A stretch of 34,857 nucleotides of DNA. It comes from Geitlerinema sp. PCC 9228 (GTDB taxonomy: Bacteria; Cyanobacteriota; Cyanobacteriia; Cyanobacteriales; PCC-9228). A program made the position numbers and the translations under genes. Positions 8,790-17,415 of the stretch are shown one piece after another; the first letter of the stretch is position 1, and every line of letters begins with the position of its first letter. The stretch covers positions 1 through 34,857 of the forward strand of contig NZ_LNDC01000111.1 in NCBI RefSeq assembly GCF_001870905.1, in the 5' to 3' direction. The notes under the pieces were generated by a model that was not told the DNA's origin, searched no databases, and saw nothing but the letters and a program-made list of their open reading frames with translations.

Positions 8790-9310
8790 GTGCGATTCGT
8801 TCTCGCCAAAAGCTGAAAGGAAACAACCTAAAGCGTGAGCGAGACAAGGAGTCAGAAGCGAACGATTGGGGTAATACCCAATATATGCTGACAGACTCTC
8901 GATGACTTGGAAGATAAGGTCGAAAGTAGCATTACATCCAAAACGATTGGAAACAATACGGTGAGACTGGAATGGCGGGATATCGACTGGAAACAGGTCG
9001 AACGTCACGTCTTCCACCTGCAAAAACGAATCGGAAACAGAAAGGGAAATGTGCCCATTGTGGACTGACATTCCGTGAGGAAGATATAATGGAAGTCGAC
9101 CAAACCATTGTCCCAAAAGCCCTAGGCGGAAAGGACAAATACGACAACCTACAACTTCTTCACAAACATTGCCACGATGTAAAAACTGCCAACGATGGTA
9201 GTCTTGGTACTTGTGACAAGAGCCAAGTTGTTGAGTCCCCGGATGATGCGAAAGTATCACGTCCGGTTTTGAAGACGAGTCAGGTGGGTGACTGTCTGGC
9301 TTAGTTTAAC
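8790..9310 (+). mobile_element. Decayed group II intron with two internal deletions
   Basis: The copy starts with the group II 5' consensus GTGCG and matches the intron at 34203 for its first 60 bases. It then jumps from GAGACAAG to GAGTCAGAAGCG, losing about 435 nt of domain I-III RNA relative to that copy. The start region of the reverse transcriptase follows, then a second junction near 9015-9035 fuses it to the C-terminal HNH segment. The end keeps recognisable domain V (the hairpin around GATGCGAAAGTATC at about 9246-9259, then GGTTTTGAAGACGAG) and domain VI ending TTAGTTTAAC. It lies in the gap between two kinase genes, so it does not interrupt a visible gene. With most of domain I gone it should not self-splice. 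Confidence 0.85.
8931..9304 (+). pseudogene. Remnant of group II intron reverse transcriptase/maturase (N-terminus plus HNH domain only)
   Basis: From 8931 the sequence encodes TSKTIGNNTVRLEWRDIDW and a short continuation, which is the conserved N-terminus of intron-encoded reverse transcriptases, but the start codon reads ATT. All of the reverse transcriptase and maturase (X) domains are missing. A different reading frame then carries the C-terminal HNH region, with KGKCAHCGLTF, VPKALGGKDKYDNLQLLH and HCHDVKTANDG. The expected first catalytic histidine (DH) is DQ here. The 9024-9304 stretch remains open to the intron end, but it has lost its normal start and a catalytic residue. Confidence 0.85.
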
Positions 9311-9424
9311 CCAAATGGCCAACATTTGCATTCGCCATGGGGGTAGACGTGCTGGGTTTTCTGTTTTTCTGCAAACAGCAGGTAAAGAATAGGCTGTGCA
9401 ACACCTTAACTTGCCCACACCCAC

Positions 9425-9430
9425 AGGAGG
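9425..9430 (+). promoter_or_regulatory. Ribosome-binding site with long spacing
   Basis: AGGAGG is the only strong Shine-Dalgarno sequence before the kinase start at 9446. The spacer is 15 nt, longer than usual, and no alternative in-frame ATG or GTG lies closer. Confidence 0.5.
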
Positions 9431-9445
9431 AAAAATCCCCAACCC

Positions 9446-12205
9446 ATGACTGGTTCCACAGTAAAGGTAGGCATTTTACACGCTCTCAGCGGCACCATGG
9501 CGATTAGCGAAACTCCCCTCAAAGATGCCGCCATGATGGCGATCGCGGAAATCAATGCTGCCGGTGGCGTTCTAGGCAAGCAAATCCAACCCACCATCGA
9601 AGACGGGGAATCGGCAGTGATGGGTTTTGCCTTGCAAGCCAAAAAACTCATCGAACAAGAACGGGTGGCAGCGTTGTTCGGCTGTTGGACTTCTTCCTGT
9701 CGCAAAGCCGTATTGCCAATTGTGGAAAAATACAATAGCCAGCTGTGGTATCCCGTACAGTACGAAGGTTTGGAACGTTCCCCCAATATTTTTTACACTG
9801 GTATGTGTCCCAACCAACAAATCGAACCGGCGGTCCGTTGGTTGCTAGAACAAGGAAAAACCCACTTGTATTTGCTGGGGTCAGATTATGTATTTCCGCG
9901 AACGGCGAATAAAATTGTGAAAGCCACTGTCAAGCAAATGGGGGGAACCATCCTCGCTGAAGAATATTTGCCGTTGGGGGAAAAACAGTGCGCCGCCGCG
10001 ATCGCGCACATTCAAGAAAAGCAACCCGACGCTGTTTTGAGTACCCTCAACGGAGACACCAACATAGCCTTTTACCAACAATACCACCAAGCCGGGATTT
10101 CTGCGGCCGAGATTCCCATTTTGGCTTTGAGCGTTGCCGAACCCACCTTGCAGGAAATTGGGGAAGCCGCTGCCGGTCACTACGCCGCTTGGAGTTACTT
10201 CCAAAGCTTGGATATCCCCGAAAACCATCATTTTATTCGCAACTTTCGCCACCGCTACGGCAGCGATCGCGTCACCAGTGACCCCATCGTCTCAGCCTAT
10301 ACTCAGGTTTATTTATGGAAACAAGCTGTAGAAGCCGCCGGCAGCTTTCACATCGATGACATTCGTCCAGCCGCCAGCGAACAAAAAGTTTTATCTCCCA
10401 GCGGTTGGGTTTATTTACGTCAAAACCAACACATAGAAAAACCCTTTCGCATCGGCAAAATTCGCCGCAACGGACAATTTGAAATTGTCAGCACCAGGGA
10501 AACCCCCATCAAACCGCTGCCTTTTCTAGGAGCAGACGAACAAAACCATTTATTTAGACCAGTGGTCGTCGATCTGTTGGGAGAAGTTTCCCATTCTATC
10601 CAGTATAGCTGCCAGTTAGAGGATAAATCCCGCCAGTTAGAAAACGCGATCGCCGAACTGCAAAGCAAAAACGAACAATTGCAAGCTACCCAAGCAGAAC
10701 TGGTGCGATCGCAGCAGCGGCTGCGGGAATTTCAAGACCGACAGGAAGTCTTGCGGCGTCGCCTGTACCACCAAATTCGTTGTTCTCTAGATTTGGATAC
10801 AGTTTTGCAAACGACAGTCCAGGAAATTCGCCAGCTATTGCAGATCGATATTTGTCAGTTTGTGTGGTACGAACGGGATGAAAACGGCCGAATTCTCGGC
10901 TTTCGCCACGCCGCCGTGGATAGTCTGGCAGATCCTCCTCCCAATTGTCAGCTGCTGGCGGCAAATCCCGATTTAGGAGAAATTTTATTAAATAACTATT
11001 GTTTGCAAATTGATGACTTACATTCCGGAGAAGTCCTGGCAAAAACCCCACAGCAAGCTTTTTTACAACACGGTATCCAATCACTTTTGGTTACTTCCGT
11101 GCGTCCCAACTGCAGCCAAGATGGGTTGCTTCTGTGCCAGCATCGCCAAGGAAATAGGGTCTGGGAAATTGATGAAATCGAACTCATGTTGGAAATTCGC
11201 GAACAACTCGCGATCGCCATCGACCACGCTCACCTGTACCGCCAAAGCCGAGAATCAGAGATTGCCGCCAACTCTCAGGCACAGCGTCTCAGCCAAGTTT
11301 TGCAAGAATTGCAAGACAAACAGGCACAACTCATTCAAGCCGAAAAAATGTCCAGTTTGGGACAAATGGTAGCGGGCATCGCTCACGAAATCAACAACCC
11401 CGTTAATTTCATCAGCGGCAATTTAACCTATGCAGAAAACTATTTTTTCGACCTCCTGCAGCTACTAGGCACTTACCAGGAACGCTGCCAGATCCAAGAC
11501 CCGCGAATCCAACAGCAAATTGCCGAAATTGACTTAGATTTTATTAAACAAGACTTTCCCGAAATTATCGCTTCCATGCAAAGCGGTACCGAACGCATCC
11601 AAGGCTTGGTGCAATCGCTCAAAAGATTTTCGCATCTGGACGAGGCGGAAAACAAAGCAGTTGACCTGCACCACGGCATCGACAGTACCTTACAAATCTT
11701 GCAGTATCGCCTGCAAAGCCAACCGGGACGACCGGAAATTCGGGTGGTTCGCGAATACGGCAATTTGCCTGTGGTAGAATGCTACCCCGGACAGATGAAT
11801 CAAGTGTATCTTAATATTATTAGCAATGCCATCGATGCGGTGGATGCCTGGCTAGAAACCACCAGCGATCGCCACCAGCGGATTCCCACCATTTGGATTC
11901 GTACGCAACGAACCGCCGATGATTGGGTGTCTATTTGCATTGCTGATAACGGGGTAGGGATTTCTCCCCAAATCCAAAACCGCTTGTTCGACCCGTTTTT
12001 CACCACCAAACCCGTGGGAAAAGGAACGGGATTGGGACTGGCCATTTGCTACCAGATTGTCGTTCAAAGGCATCAAGGCAAAATTTGGTGTTCCTCGACA
12101 GCCGGTGAAGGGAGCGAATTTTGGATTCAAATCCCCCGGACCAACCGCTACCAGCATGATGAGGGAACAACCAACGACAACCAATCGAGCCACTTTTTTT
12201 CCTAA
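9446..12205 (+). CDS. Histidine kinase with UrtA/AmiC-like amide-binding domain and GAF domain
   Basis: The protein has 919 residues. Residues about 5-380 form a type I periplasmic-binding fold of the urea/short-chain-amide group (VGILHALSGTMAISE, DGESAVMGFALQAKKLI, FGCWTSSCRKAVLPI, WYPVQYEGLE, YLLGSDYVFPR, STLNGDTN). A coiled coil (about 385-435), a GAF domain (about 440-600) and a kinase core follow, with His647 in GIAHEINNPVNF, N-box YLNIISNAIDAV, IADNGVGIS and GTGLGLAI. The binding domain starts at residue 5 with no signal peptide, and no transmembrane helix separates it from the kinase, so it should sense a cytosolic ligand as AmiC does in Pseudomonas. The ligand (urea, an amide or a branched-chain amino acid) is inferred only from the fold. 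The transporter gene begins 33 bp downstream. Confidence 0.9.
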   Translation: MTGSTVKVGILHALSGTMAISETPLKDAAMMAIAEINAAGGVLGKQIQPTIEDGESAVMGFALQAKKLIEQERVAALFGCWTSSCRKAVLPIVEKYNSQLWYPVQYEGLERSPNIFYTGMCPNQQIEPAVRWLLEQGKTHLYLLGSDYVFPRTANKIVKATVKQMGGTILAEEYLPLGEKQCAAAIAHIQEKQPDAVLSTLNGDTNIAFYQQYHQAGISAAEIPILALSVAEPTLQEIGEAAAGHYAAWSYFQSLDIPENHHFIRNFRHRYGSDRVTSDPIVSAYTQVYLWKQAVEAAGSFHIDDIRPAASEQKVLSPSGWVYLRQNQHIEKPFRIGKIRRNGQFEIVSTRETPIKPLPFLGADEQNHLFRPVVVDLLGEVSHSIQYSCQLEDKSRQLENAIAELQSKNEQLQATQAELVRSQQRLREFQDRQEVLRRRLYHQIRCSLDLDTVLQTTVQEIRQLLQIDICQFVWYERDENGRILGFRHAAVDSLADPPPNCQLLAANPDLGEILLNNYCLQIDDLHSGEVLAKTPQQAFLQHGIQSLLVTSVRPNCSQDGLLLCQHRQGNRVWEIDEIELMLEIREQLAIAIDHAHLYRQSRESEIAANSQAQRLSQVLQELQDKQAQLIQAEKMSSLGQMVAGIAHEINNPVNFISGNLTYAENYFFDLLQLLGTYQERCQIQDPRIQQQIAEIDLDFIKQDFPEIIASMQSGTERIQGLVQSLKRFSHLDEAENKAVDLHHGIDSTLQILQYRLQSQPGRPEIRVVREYGNLPVVECYPGQMNQVYLNIISNAIDAVDAWLETTSDRHQRIPTIWIRTQRTADDWVSICIADNGVGISPQIQNRLFDPFFTTKPVGKGTGLGLAICYQIVVQRHQGKIWCSSTAGEGSEFWIQIPRTNRYQHDEGTTNDNQSSHFFS

Positions 12206-12238
12206 CACCAACACCGAGAACAACCCCAGGGTAGCTTC

Positions 12239-13714
12239 ATGCAAGACAAACTCCATCCCACCGTTAAATTTGCCTATGGTGCTGGCGTTATGGGTGGGGC
12301 CATGACCACCAATATTTTAGCCTTCTTTGCTTTATTTTTTCTGACCAATGTTGCTGGTTTGGATCCTGCCTTAGCAGGCAGCGTCTTGCTGGTTGGCAAT
12401 ATTTGGGATGCCTTTAACGATCCCCTCATTGGCACCCTCAGCGATCGCTGCGATCGCTTTTTGCCTCCCAACATTATCCACCGCTGGGGAAAACGCTACC
12501 CCTGGATGCTGGCTGGTGGCATTTCCCTGGGAATTGCCTTCTTTCTGGTGTGGTTTATTCCCCCTTTTGAGAAAGATTGGCAAATGTTTGCCTACTACAG
12601 TTTCGTTGCTATTTTGTTTTTCAGTGCCTATACCTCAGTCATGCTACCAGCTTCGGCTTTGGCACCGGAACTCACCCGAGACTACGACGAACGTACCAGT
12701 TTGATGAGCTTTCGTTCTGCCTTTAGCATTGGTGGTGGCATGTGCGGTTTGCTACTGGCAAAAAGCATATTCGCTGTCATGGCAACTGGACCGGAACGCT
12801 ATTTGGTCTTGGGGGCCATTGGCGGCATGTTCGCGATCGTGCCGACTTATTTTAGCATTTGGGGCACCTATCCGCGATTTCAGAAAGTACGCTACCAACA
12901 GCCTCCCCAAGATGCCAAACGGTTGCCCTTCAAACAGCAAGTGAAAACAATTCTCAGCAACCGTCCCTATTTATTGGTTATCGGTATCTATTTGTGTTCC
13001 TGGCTGGCAGCGCAACTAACCGCTTCGATTCTGCCTTATTTTGTGGTTAACTGGATGAAACTATCGGAAAATCACTTGGTGCAAGCCGCCATTGCCGTTC
13101 AGGGAACCGCACTGGCAGCAGTATTTGGTTGGAGTGTCATCGGCAGGCGTTTTGGGAAAAAGATCGTTTATTTGCTGGGGGTTCCTTTGTGGTTAATTGC
13201 ACAAGTGGGTCTTTTGTTACTCCAACCCGACAGCGTTGGCTGGATGTACTTTTTCGCCGTTATGGTAGGCATTGGCTTATCTACCGCCTATCTCGTCCCG
13301 TGGTCCATGTTTCCCGATGTGGTCGATTACGACGAACTGCTTACTGGCGAACGTCGCGAAGGGATTTTCTACGGTTTTACCGTATTTTTGGAAAAATTGG
13401 GGACCGCGATCGCTTTATTTTTGGTAGGTAGAATTCTCGCGATCGCTGGCTTTATCTCCATTCCCCGCGGCGAAACTGCACCCCCGCCACAGCCGGAATC
13501 GGCGATGCTGGCTATTCGCTTAATTATCAGTCCCTTACCAGCCATTTTACTAATTTTTGGATTAATTTTAGCTTATTTCTATCCTATTAGCCGGGAAGTT
13601 TATCAAGAAATCTATTTGAAACTGATGGCACGCCGCCGGGGAGAGGAGAGAGAATGGGACCTCGGGAGTTGGGATTCTGGAATAGGAAGAAGGAAAAGAA
13701 AAAGAAAGTCGTAA
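12239..13714 (+). CDS. MelB-type (GPH family) sugar/cation symporter
   Basis: The 491-residue polytopic protein has about 12 hydrophobic segments and MFS_2/GPH family marks: FAYGAGVMGGAMTTN near the start, NIWDAFNDPLIGTLSDR after helix 2 with the conserved acidic residues, RWGKRYPWML, and late LVPWSMFPDVVDYDELLTGERREGIFYG. Family members take up glycosides, pentosides or hexuronides with Na+ or H+. The substrate here cannot be read from sequence. The gene follows the amide-binding kinase by 33 bp and probably shares its transcript. The C-terminus ends in an unusual Arg/Lys-rich tail (GRRKRKRKS). It converges on the c-di-GMP gene, leaving 35 bp between stop codons. Confidence 0.88.
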   Translation: MQDKLHPTVKFAYGAGVMGGAMTTNILAFFALFFLTNVAGLDPALAGSVLLVGNIWDAFNDPLIGTLSDRCDRFLPPNIIHRWGKRYPWMLAGGISLGIAFFLVWFIPPFEKDWQMFAYYSFVAILFFSAYTSVMLPASALAPELTRDYDERTSLMSFRSAFSIGGGMCGLLLAKSIFAVMATGPERYLVLGAIGGMFAIVPTYFSIWGTYPRFQKVRYQQPPQDAKRLPFKQQVKTILSNRPYLLVIGIYLCSWLAAQLTASILPYFVVNWMKLSENHLVQAAIAVQGTALAAVFGWSVIGRRFGKKIVYLLGVPLWLIAQVGLLLLQPDSVGWMYFFAVMVGIGLSTAYLVPWSMFPDVVDYDELLTGERREGIFYGFTVFLEKLGTAIALFLVGRILAIAGFISIPRGETAPPPQPESAMLAIRLIISPLPAILLIFGLILAYFYPISREVYQEIYLKLMARRRGEEREWDLGSWDSGIGRRKRKRKS

Positions 13715-13749
13715 ATTGGTTGGTGTTTCTCCCCTGCTTCCACACTCCC

Positions 13750-16527
13750 CTACAAATGCAAATTTCCCGAAGCCAGCAATTGCGCGATCGCAGAATTAGC
13801 TTCCGGTCGGGAAAATAGATACCCCTGACCGTACTCGCATCCTAAATTTTGTAAATGAGCCAACTGCTCCAATGTTTCGATCCCCTCGGCAATAATTTCC
13901 ATATTTAAATTGCGTGCCAAAACCACAATCGTGTGCATGACCGATTCGCTTTCGGTTTCGATACCAATGCGTCTGACGAAAGAGCGATCGATTTTTAACG
14001 TATCGAAAGGAAACGAATGTAGGTAGCTCAAAGAAGAATATCCCGTCCCAAAATCGTCAATACAAATACTCAGTTTCCGTGCCTTCAACTGCTCTAAAAT
14101 TCTAATAATCTGTTGCGTATTTTCCACCAAAACACTTTCCGTAATTTCTAATTTTAAATTTTGGGGGTCAATGCCAGTGGTATTTAAAATACTATCAATT
14201 TGTTCGATAAAATTAGGCTGCTTGAGTTGCATGGCAGAAATATTCACGCTCACCGTGAGGGGAAACGAAATTTGATATGCCTGCTGCCACGCTCTAATTT
14301 GCTGGCAAGTTTCGTACAAAACCCACATTCCCAACGAAGAAATCAACCCAATTTCCTCGGCAAGGGGAATAAACTCTGCCGGCGAAATAAAGCCTTGCAA
14401 AGGATGTTGCCAGCGTAGCAGTGCTTCAAAACCGCTCAAACGGCGATCGCTTATAGAAACAATTGGCTGGTAGTATACCATGAGTTCTTGATTGTCTAAA
14501 GCACGTCGCAAATCCAAATCGAGTTGAAACTTGCGCGTTGCTTCCGCTTGCATTTGTTCGTCAAAAACAACATAATTATTGGCTGTATCTTGAATTTGAG
14601 CGCTATGCATTGCCGTATCGGCAGCTTGCAAAAAACTTTCGGCATCAATATTGGGAAGCGAACTCAAAACCACCCCAATACTTGCCGTAGTAAAAATTTC
14701 GTGACCGGAGAGATGAAACGGTTTGACCAATTCATTTTGAATTTGCTGGCAAATATGAATAGCATCGCTATGTTCGGCAACCGTTTCCAAAATTATGGCA
14801 AACTCATCCCCTTCAATTCTAGCCAGCATGGCTGGGGTTGGCGAATAGGATTCCAAACGTCTGGCAACGGCCATACAAAGTTGTTTGGCAATATTATGGC
14901 CGAGGCTGTATTTAATAAATTGAAACCGGTCTAAAGAAAGATAGAATAAAGCAAACGTTCCCCGCTCCTGATTTTGATATTCCTGCAACATTTGTTCCAG
15001 CCGTTTGAGGAACAATTCCGTCTTGGGAAGTTGGGTAACCGCATCGTAGAAAGCATACCGCCACATGCGGTCTTGGATGCTCTGGTGTTCGGTAATATCT
15101 TTGACCATCGACAAAACCCCGGTAAAATTGCCTTTGGCATCCCGCAGGGAAGTATTGTGCCACTCGCAGGTAATCAAATGCCCATCTTTGGTAATATTTT
15201 TATTAACGCTACGCGCGCTAAAATGACCCGATTTCAAGGTTTGAAAAATTTCCTCGACTTCACTTTGTAAAGCAGCCGGAACAATGAGCTCGTAGGGATG
15301 TTTTCCCAAGACTTCTGATTTGGAATACCCAAAAATTTCGGCGGCGGCTGGGTTCCAATCGGTAAATTTCATTTGGCGATCGTGTAAAATACAACCAATG
15401 GGCATGCGTTCGATTTGCAGTTGCAGGCGTTCTTGCAGTTGTTTGGTGGTTTCGTATAGCTGTGCGTTTAAAATCGCCATGGCACAGCGTTCGGCGGTAA
15501 TTTCTAACAGGTGAATTTCCTGTTCGCTGTAGGGATGGAGGTCGTGCCACTCAATTTGCAAAACCCCAACGAAATTCCCATTTCTTTTTAAAGGTACCCC
15601 CATCCAAGACCGGGTTTTTTCGCTAGCAGCACGGAATCGCTTGTCTCGCTGGATATCTTCAATATAAATGGGTTGGTTTTGCGTTGCGATCGCATTGGCT
15701 AATCCCCGGATGGAAATTTGTCCGTATCTTTCTAATTTTCTCTCGGGAATTCCCACACCGCAGCGGGGATATAAAGTACCGTTGTCATAAAGGAAAATAA
15801 TCGCCGCATCGGCAGCAATCACAGCCGCAATTCGTTGCAACAAAACATGCAACAAATCGTCCAATTCTAACGTACTAATAGCATTAGCAGTTACCGCACT
15901 TAAGGCTTGTAGGGAATGGGTTTGCCGCCGTAAATCTTCTAATAATTGCTTGCGTTCGGTGATATCGCGGGCAATCCCAATGATTCCTTTGGGTTGTCCC
16001 TGACGAGAACGCCAAATATATTTGTTAGAGAGAAAAGTTTTGGTCTCTTGAGAAAGCTGTACGGTTTCTTCCAAAGTTTGTGGCTGACCAGATTCTAAAA
16101 TTGAACGCTCGTTTTCGACAATTTCTTGAGCTTCTGCCTCGCCAAATAAATCGCGATCGCTTTTTCCAACCACTTCTTCGGTAGTGCAGTTGAGAGCTTT
16201 TGCGGTGGCTGTATTGCAAAGAATGTAGCGACCTTGCCAATTTTTTACGAAAATAGCATCAGGAGTGCCCTCAATAATATTGAGTAGCAAATTATTAGCT
16301 TGTTCCAGCGATCGCCGCGACCGACGAATGAGTTCGTATAAAAGTCCAGTGACCACTAATGTATAGACCCATCCCTTAATTGTTTGCAGTCTCGCCGTCA
16401 CTTCAACGCGGTCGGTGATGCCTAAAATTAACTGGTCGGAGAATAAAATCCACAAACTGCTTACCACTAGGTAGATGAAAGCAATTTTCAACGCCGTAAA
16501 CTTTTTGCGGTTGCGTTTGGGAAACAT
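13750..16527 (-). CDS. Membrane PAS-GAF-PAS-GGDEF-EAL protein, probable c-di-GMP phosphodiesterase
   Basis: The 925-residue protein has two N-terminal transmembrane helices (about 12-33 and 51-67), a PAS domain (about 80-195, ending GIARDITERK), GAF (about 210-365), a second PAS (about 370-490), GGDEF (about 495-655) and EAL (about 670-915). The EAL domain is canonical: GFEALLRWQHP, ITESVLVEN, DDFGTGYSSLSYL, KIDRSFV and AEGIET. The GGDEF domain looks inactive: the signature reads EGDEF, the metal-binding FIDLDRF motif reads YLSLDRF, and the entry motif DxLTGLPNR reads DAVTQLPKT. It therefore probably hydrolyses c-di-GMP, with the GGDEF part regulatory. The signal could be light, redox or a small ligand through PAS/GAF; no chromophore cysteine is claimed. 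Confidence 0.9.
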   Translation of the reverse strand: MFPKRNRKKFTALKIAFIYLVVSSLWILFSDQLILGITDRVEVTARLQTIKGWVYTLVVTGLLYELIRRSRRSLEQANNLLLNIIEGTPDAIFVKNWQGRYILCNTATAKALNCTTEEVVGKSDRDLFGEAEAQEIVENERSILESGQPQTLEETVQLSQETKTFLSNKYIWRSRQGQPKGIIGIARDITERKQLLEDLRRQTHSLQALSAVTANAISTLELDDLLHVLLQRIAAVIAADAAIIFLYDNGTLYPRCGVGIPERKLERYGQISIRGLANAIATQNQPIYIEDIQRDKRFRAASEKTRSWMGVPLKRNGNFVGVLQIEWHDLHPYSEQEIHLLEITAERCAMAILNAQLYETTKQLQERLQLQIERMPIGCILHDRQMKFTDWNPAAAEIFGYSKSEVLGKHPYELIVPAALQSEVEEIFQTLKSGHFSARSVNKNITKDGHLITCEWHNTSLRDAKGNFTGVLSMVKDITEHQSIQDRMWRYAFYDAVTQLPKTELFLKRLEQMLQEYQNQERGTFALFYLSLDRFQFIKYSLGHNIAKQLCMAVARRLESYSPTPAMLARIEGDEFAIILETVAEHSDAIHICQQIQNELVKPFHLSGHEIFTTASIGVVLSSLPNIDAESFLQAADTAMHSAQIQDTANNYVVFDEQMQAEATRKFQLDLDLRRALDNQELMVYYQPIVSISDRRLSGFEALLRWQHPLQGFISPAEFIPLAEEIGLISSLGMWVLYETCQQIRAWQQAYQISFPLTVSVNISAMQLKQPNFIEQIDSILNTTGIDPQNLKLEITESVLVENTQQIIRILEQLKARKLSICIDDFGTGYSSLSYLHSFPFDTLKIDRSFVRRIGIETESESVMHTIVVLARNLNMEIIAEGIETLEQLAHLQNLGCEYGQGYLFSRPEANSAIAQLLASGNLHL

Positions 16528-16662
16528 CTATACTTATTTTCTGGGTGTTTTTTCGAGAAACTTCTGGTTGCCTGACCTCTAGTATGCTACGGTAAAGTTC
16601 CCTTTGCCAATATCTTTTTTGATTTCGTTTTCAGCCAAGCAACCATTGTCTGAAAATTTCGC

Positions 16663-17385
16663 TTATTTTCCAGATTCGCAAGCCGCCGCGATCGCCGATA
16701 AAGCCACCAAAGGTGCCGTAACAGCTCGTAAAATTCTTTTTCCAAGGGAAACTGGCTGAAAATGATATTCTTGGAAACAGATTGTTTCCCTGTCGCACCA
16801 TCCCCCTTCCGGTCCTGTGGCGATCGCAATTTCCCCAGAAACAGGTATCATTTCCGCCAAATGGGGAACATCTGCTCTAGCAACTGCAACCAAGCGATGG
16901 GATATAGCAATGGTATCAGATACAGTGGAACAATAAGCCGCCAGAGAAAGGGGTTCGGTGATTTCCGGAATCATTTGGCGTTCCGACTGTTCCGCCGCCT
17001 CCGCCGCTATCCGCTGCCAACGTTGGCGTTTTTTGGCACTGGGTTGCAGCAAAGTGCGATCGCTTTGTAGGGGAACGATGCGAGTGACTCCCAACTCAGT
17101 GCTGTAGCGTACAATTTCTTCAAACCCACTTCCCTTCGGCATAGCAGCCGCCAGAGTAACAGCAACTGGTAGTTCGTTGTTGGCATCGAGGAATTCCACA
17201 ATTTCCGCTTGCGAGTCTCCGGTTAGTTGGGAAAGCCACCAATTGCCACCACCATCCATAGCAATAAAACGATCGCGGCGTTGGCATCGCAACACCCGAT
17301 ACAAATAATGTTGCTGGTGGGGAGTGAGGGAAATGGTATTGCCTCGAACTTGGGAAGGTGCGATCGCGATTCGCTGGAGTTGCAT
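16663..17385 (-). CDS. rsmE: 16S rRNA (uracil-1498-N3)-methyltransferase RsmE
   Basis: The 240-residue protein matches RsmE: N-terminal PUA-like domain with HYLYRVLRCQRRDRF, then the SPOUT knot with KGSGFEEIVRYSTELGVTRIVPL, RWQRIAAEAAEQSERQMIPEI, the SAM-binding loop ATGPEGGW and LGKRILRAVTAPLVAL. RsmE methylates N3 of U1498 in 16S rRNA. The knot motif, usually ILRTETA, reads ILRAVTA here, so the normally conserved Glu is Val. It lies 30 bp downstream of trmH on the same strand and probably shares its transcript. Confidence 0.93.
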   Translation of the reverse strand: MQLQRIAIAPSQVRGNTISLTPHQQHYLYRVLRCQRRDRFIAMDGGGNWWLSQLTGDSQAEIVEFLDANNELPVAVTLAAAMPKGSGFEEIVRYSTELGVTRIVPLQSDRTLLQPSAKKRQRWQRIAAEAAEQSERQMIPEITEPLSLAAYCSTVSDTIAISHRLVAVARADVPHLAEMIPVSGEIAIATGPEGGWCDRETICFQEYHFQPVSLGKRILRAVTAPLVALSAIAAACESGK

Positions 17386-17415
17386 GGTTGGGAAAAAGGC
17401 AAGAAGATAGCTAGC

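Noticed and set aside
8775-9260. A 161-codon minus-strand frame over the intron relic
   Set aside because: It is antisense to intron RNA and the HNH fragment and has no protein family character.
8972-9304. Intact HNH endonuclease gene of 110 codons
   Set aside because: The first 18 or so codons are out-of-frame reading of the reverse transcriptase N-terminus; the HNH part is a truncated piece of an intron protein.
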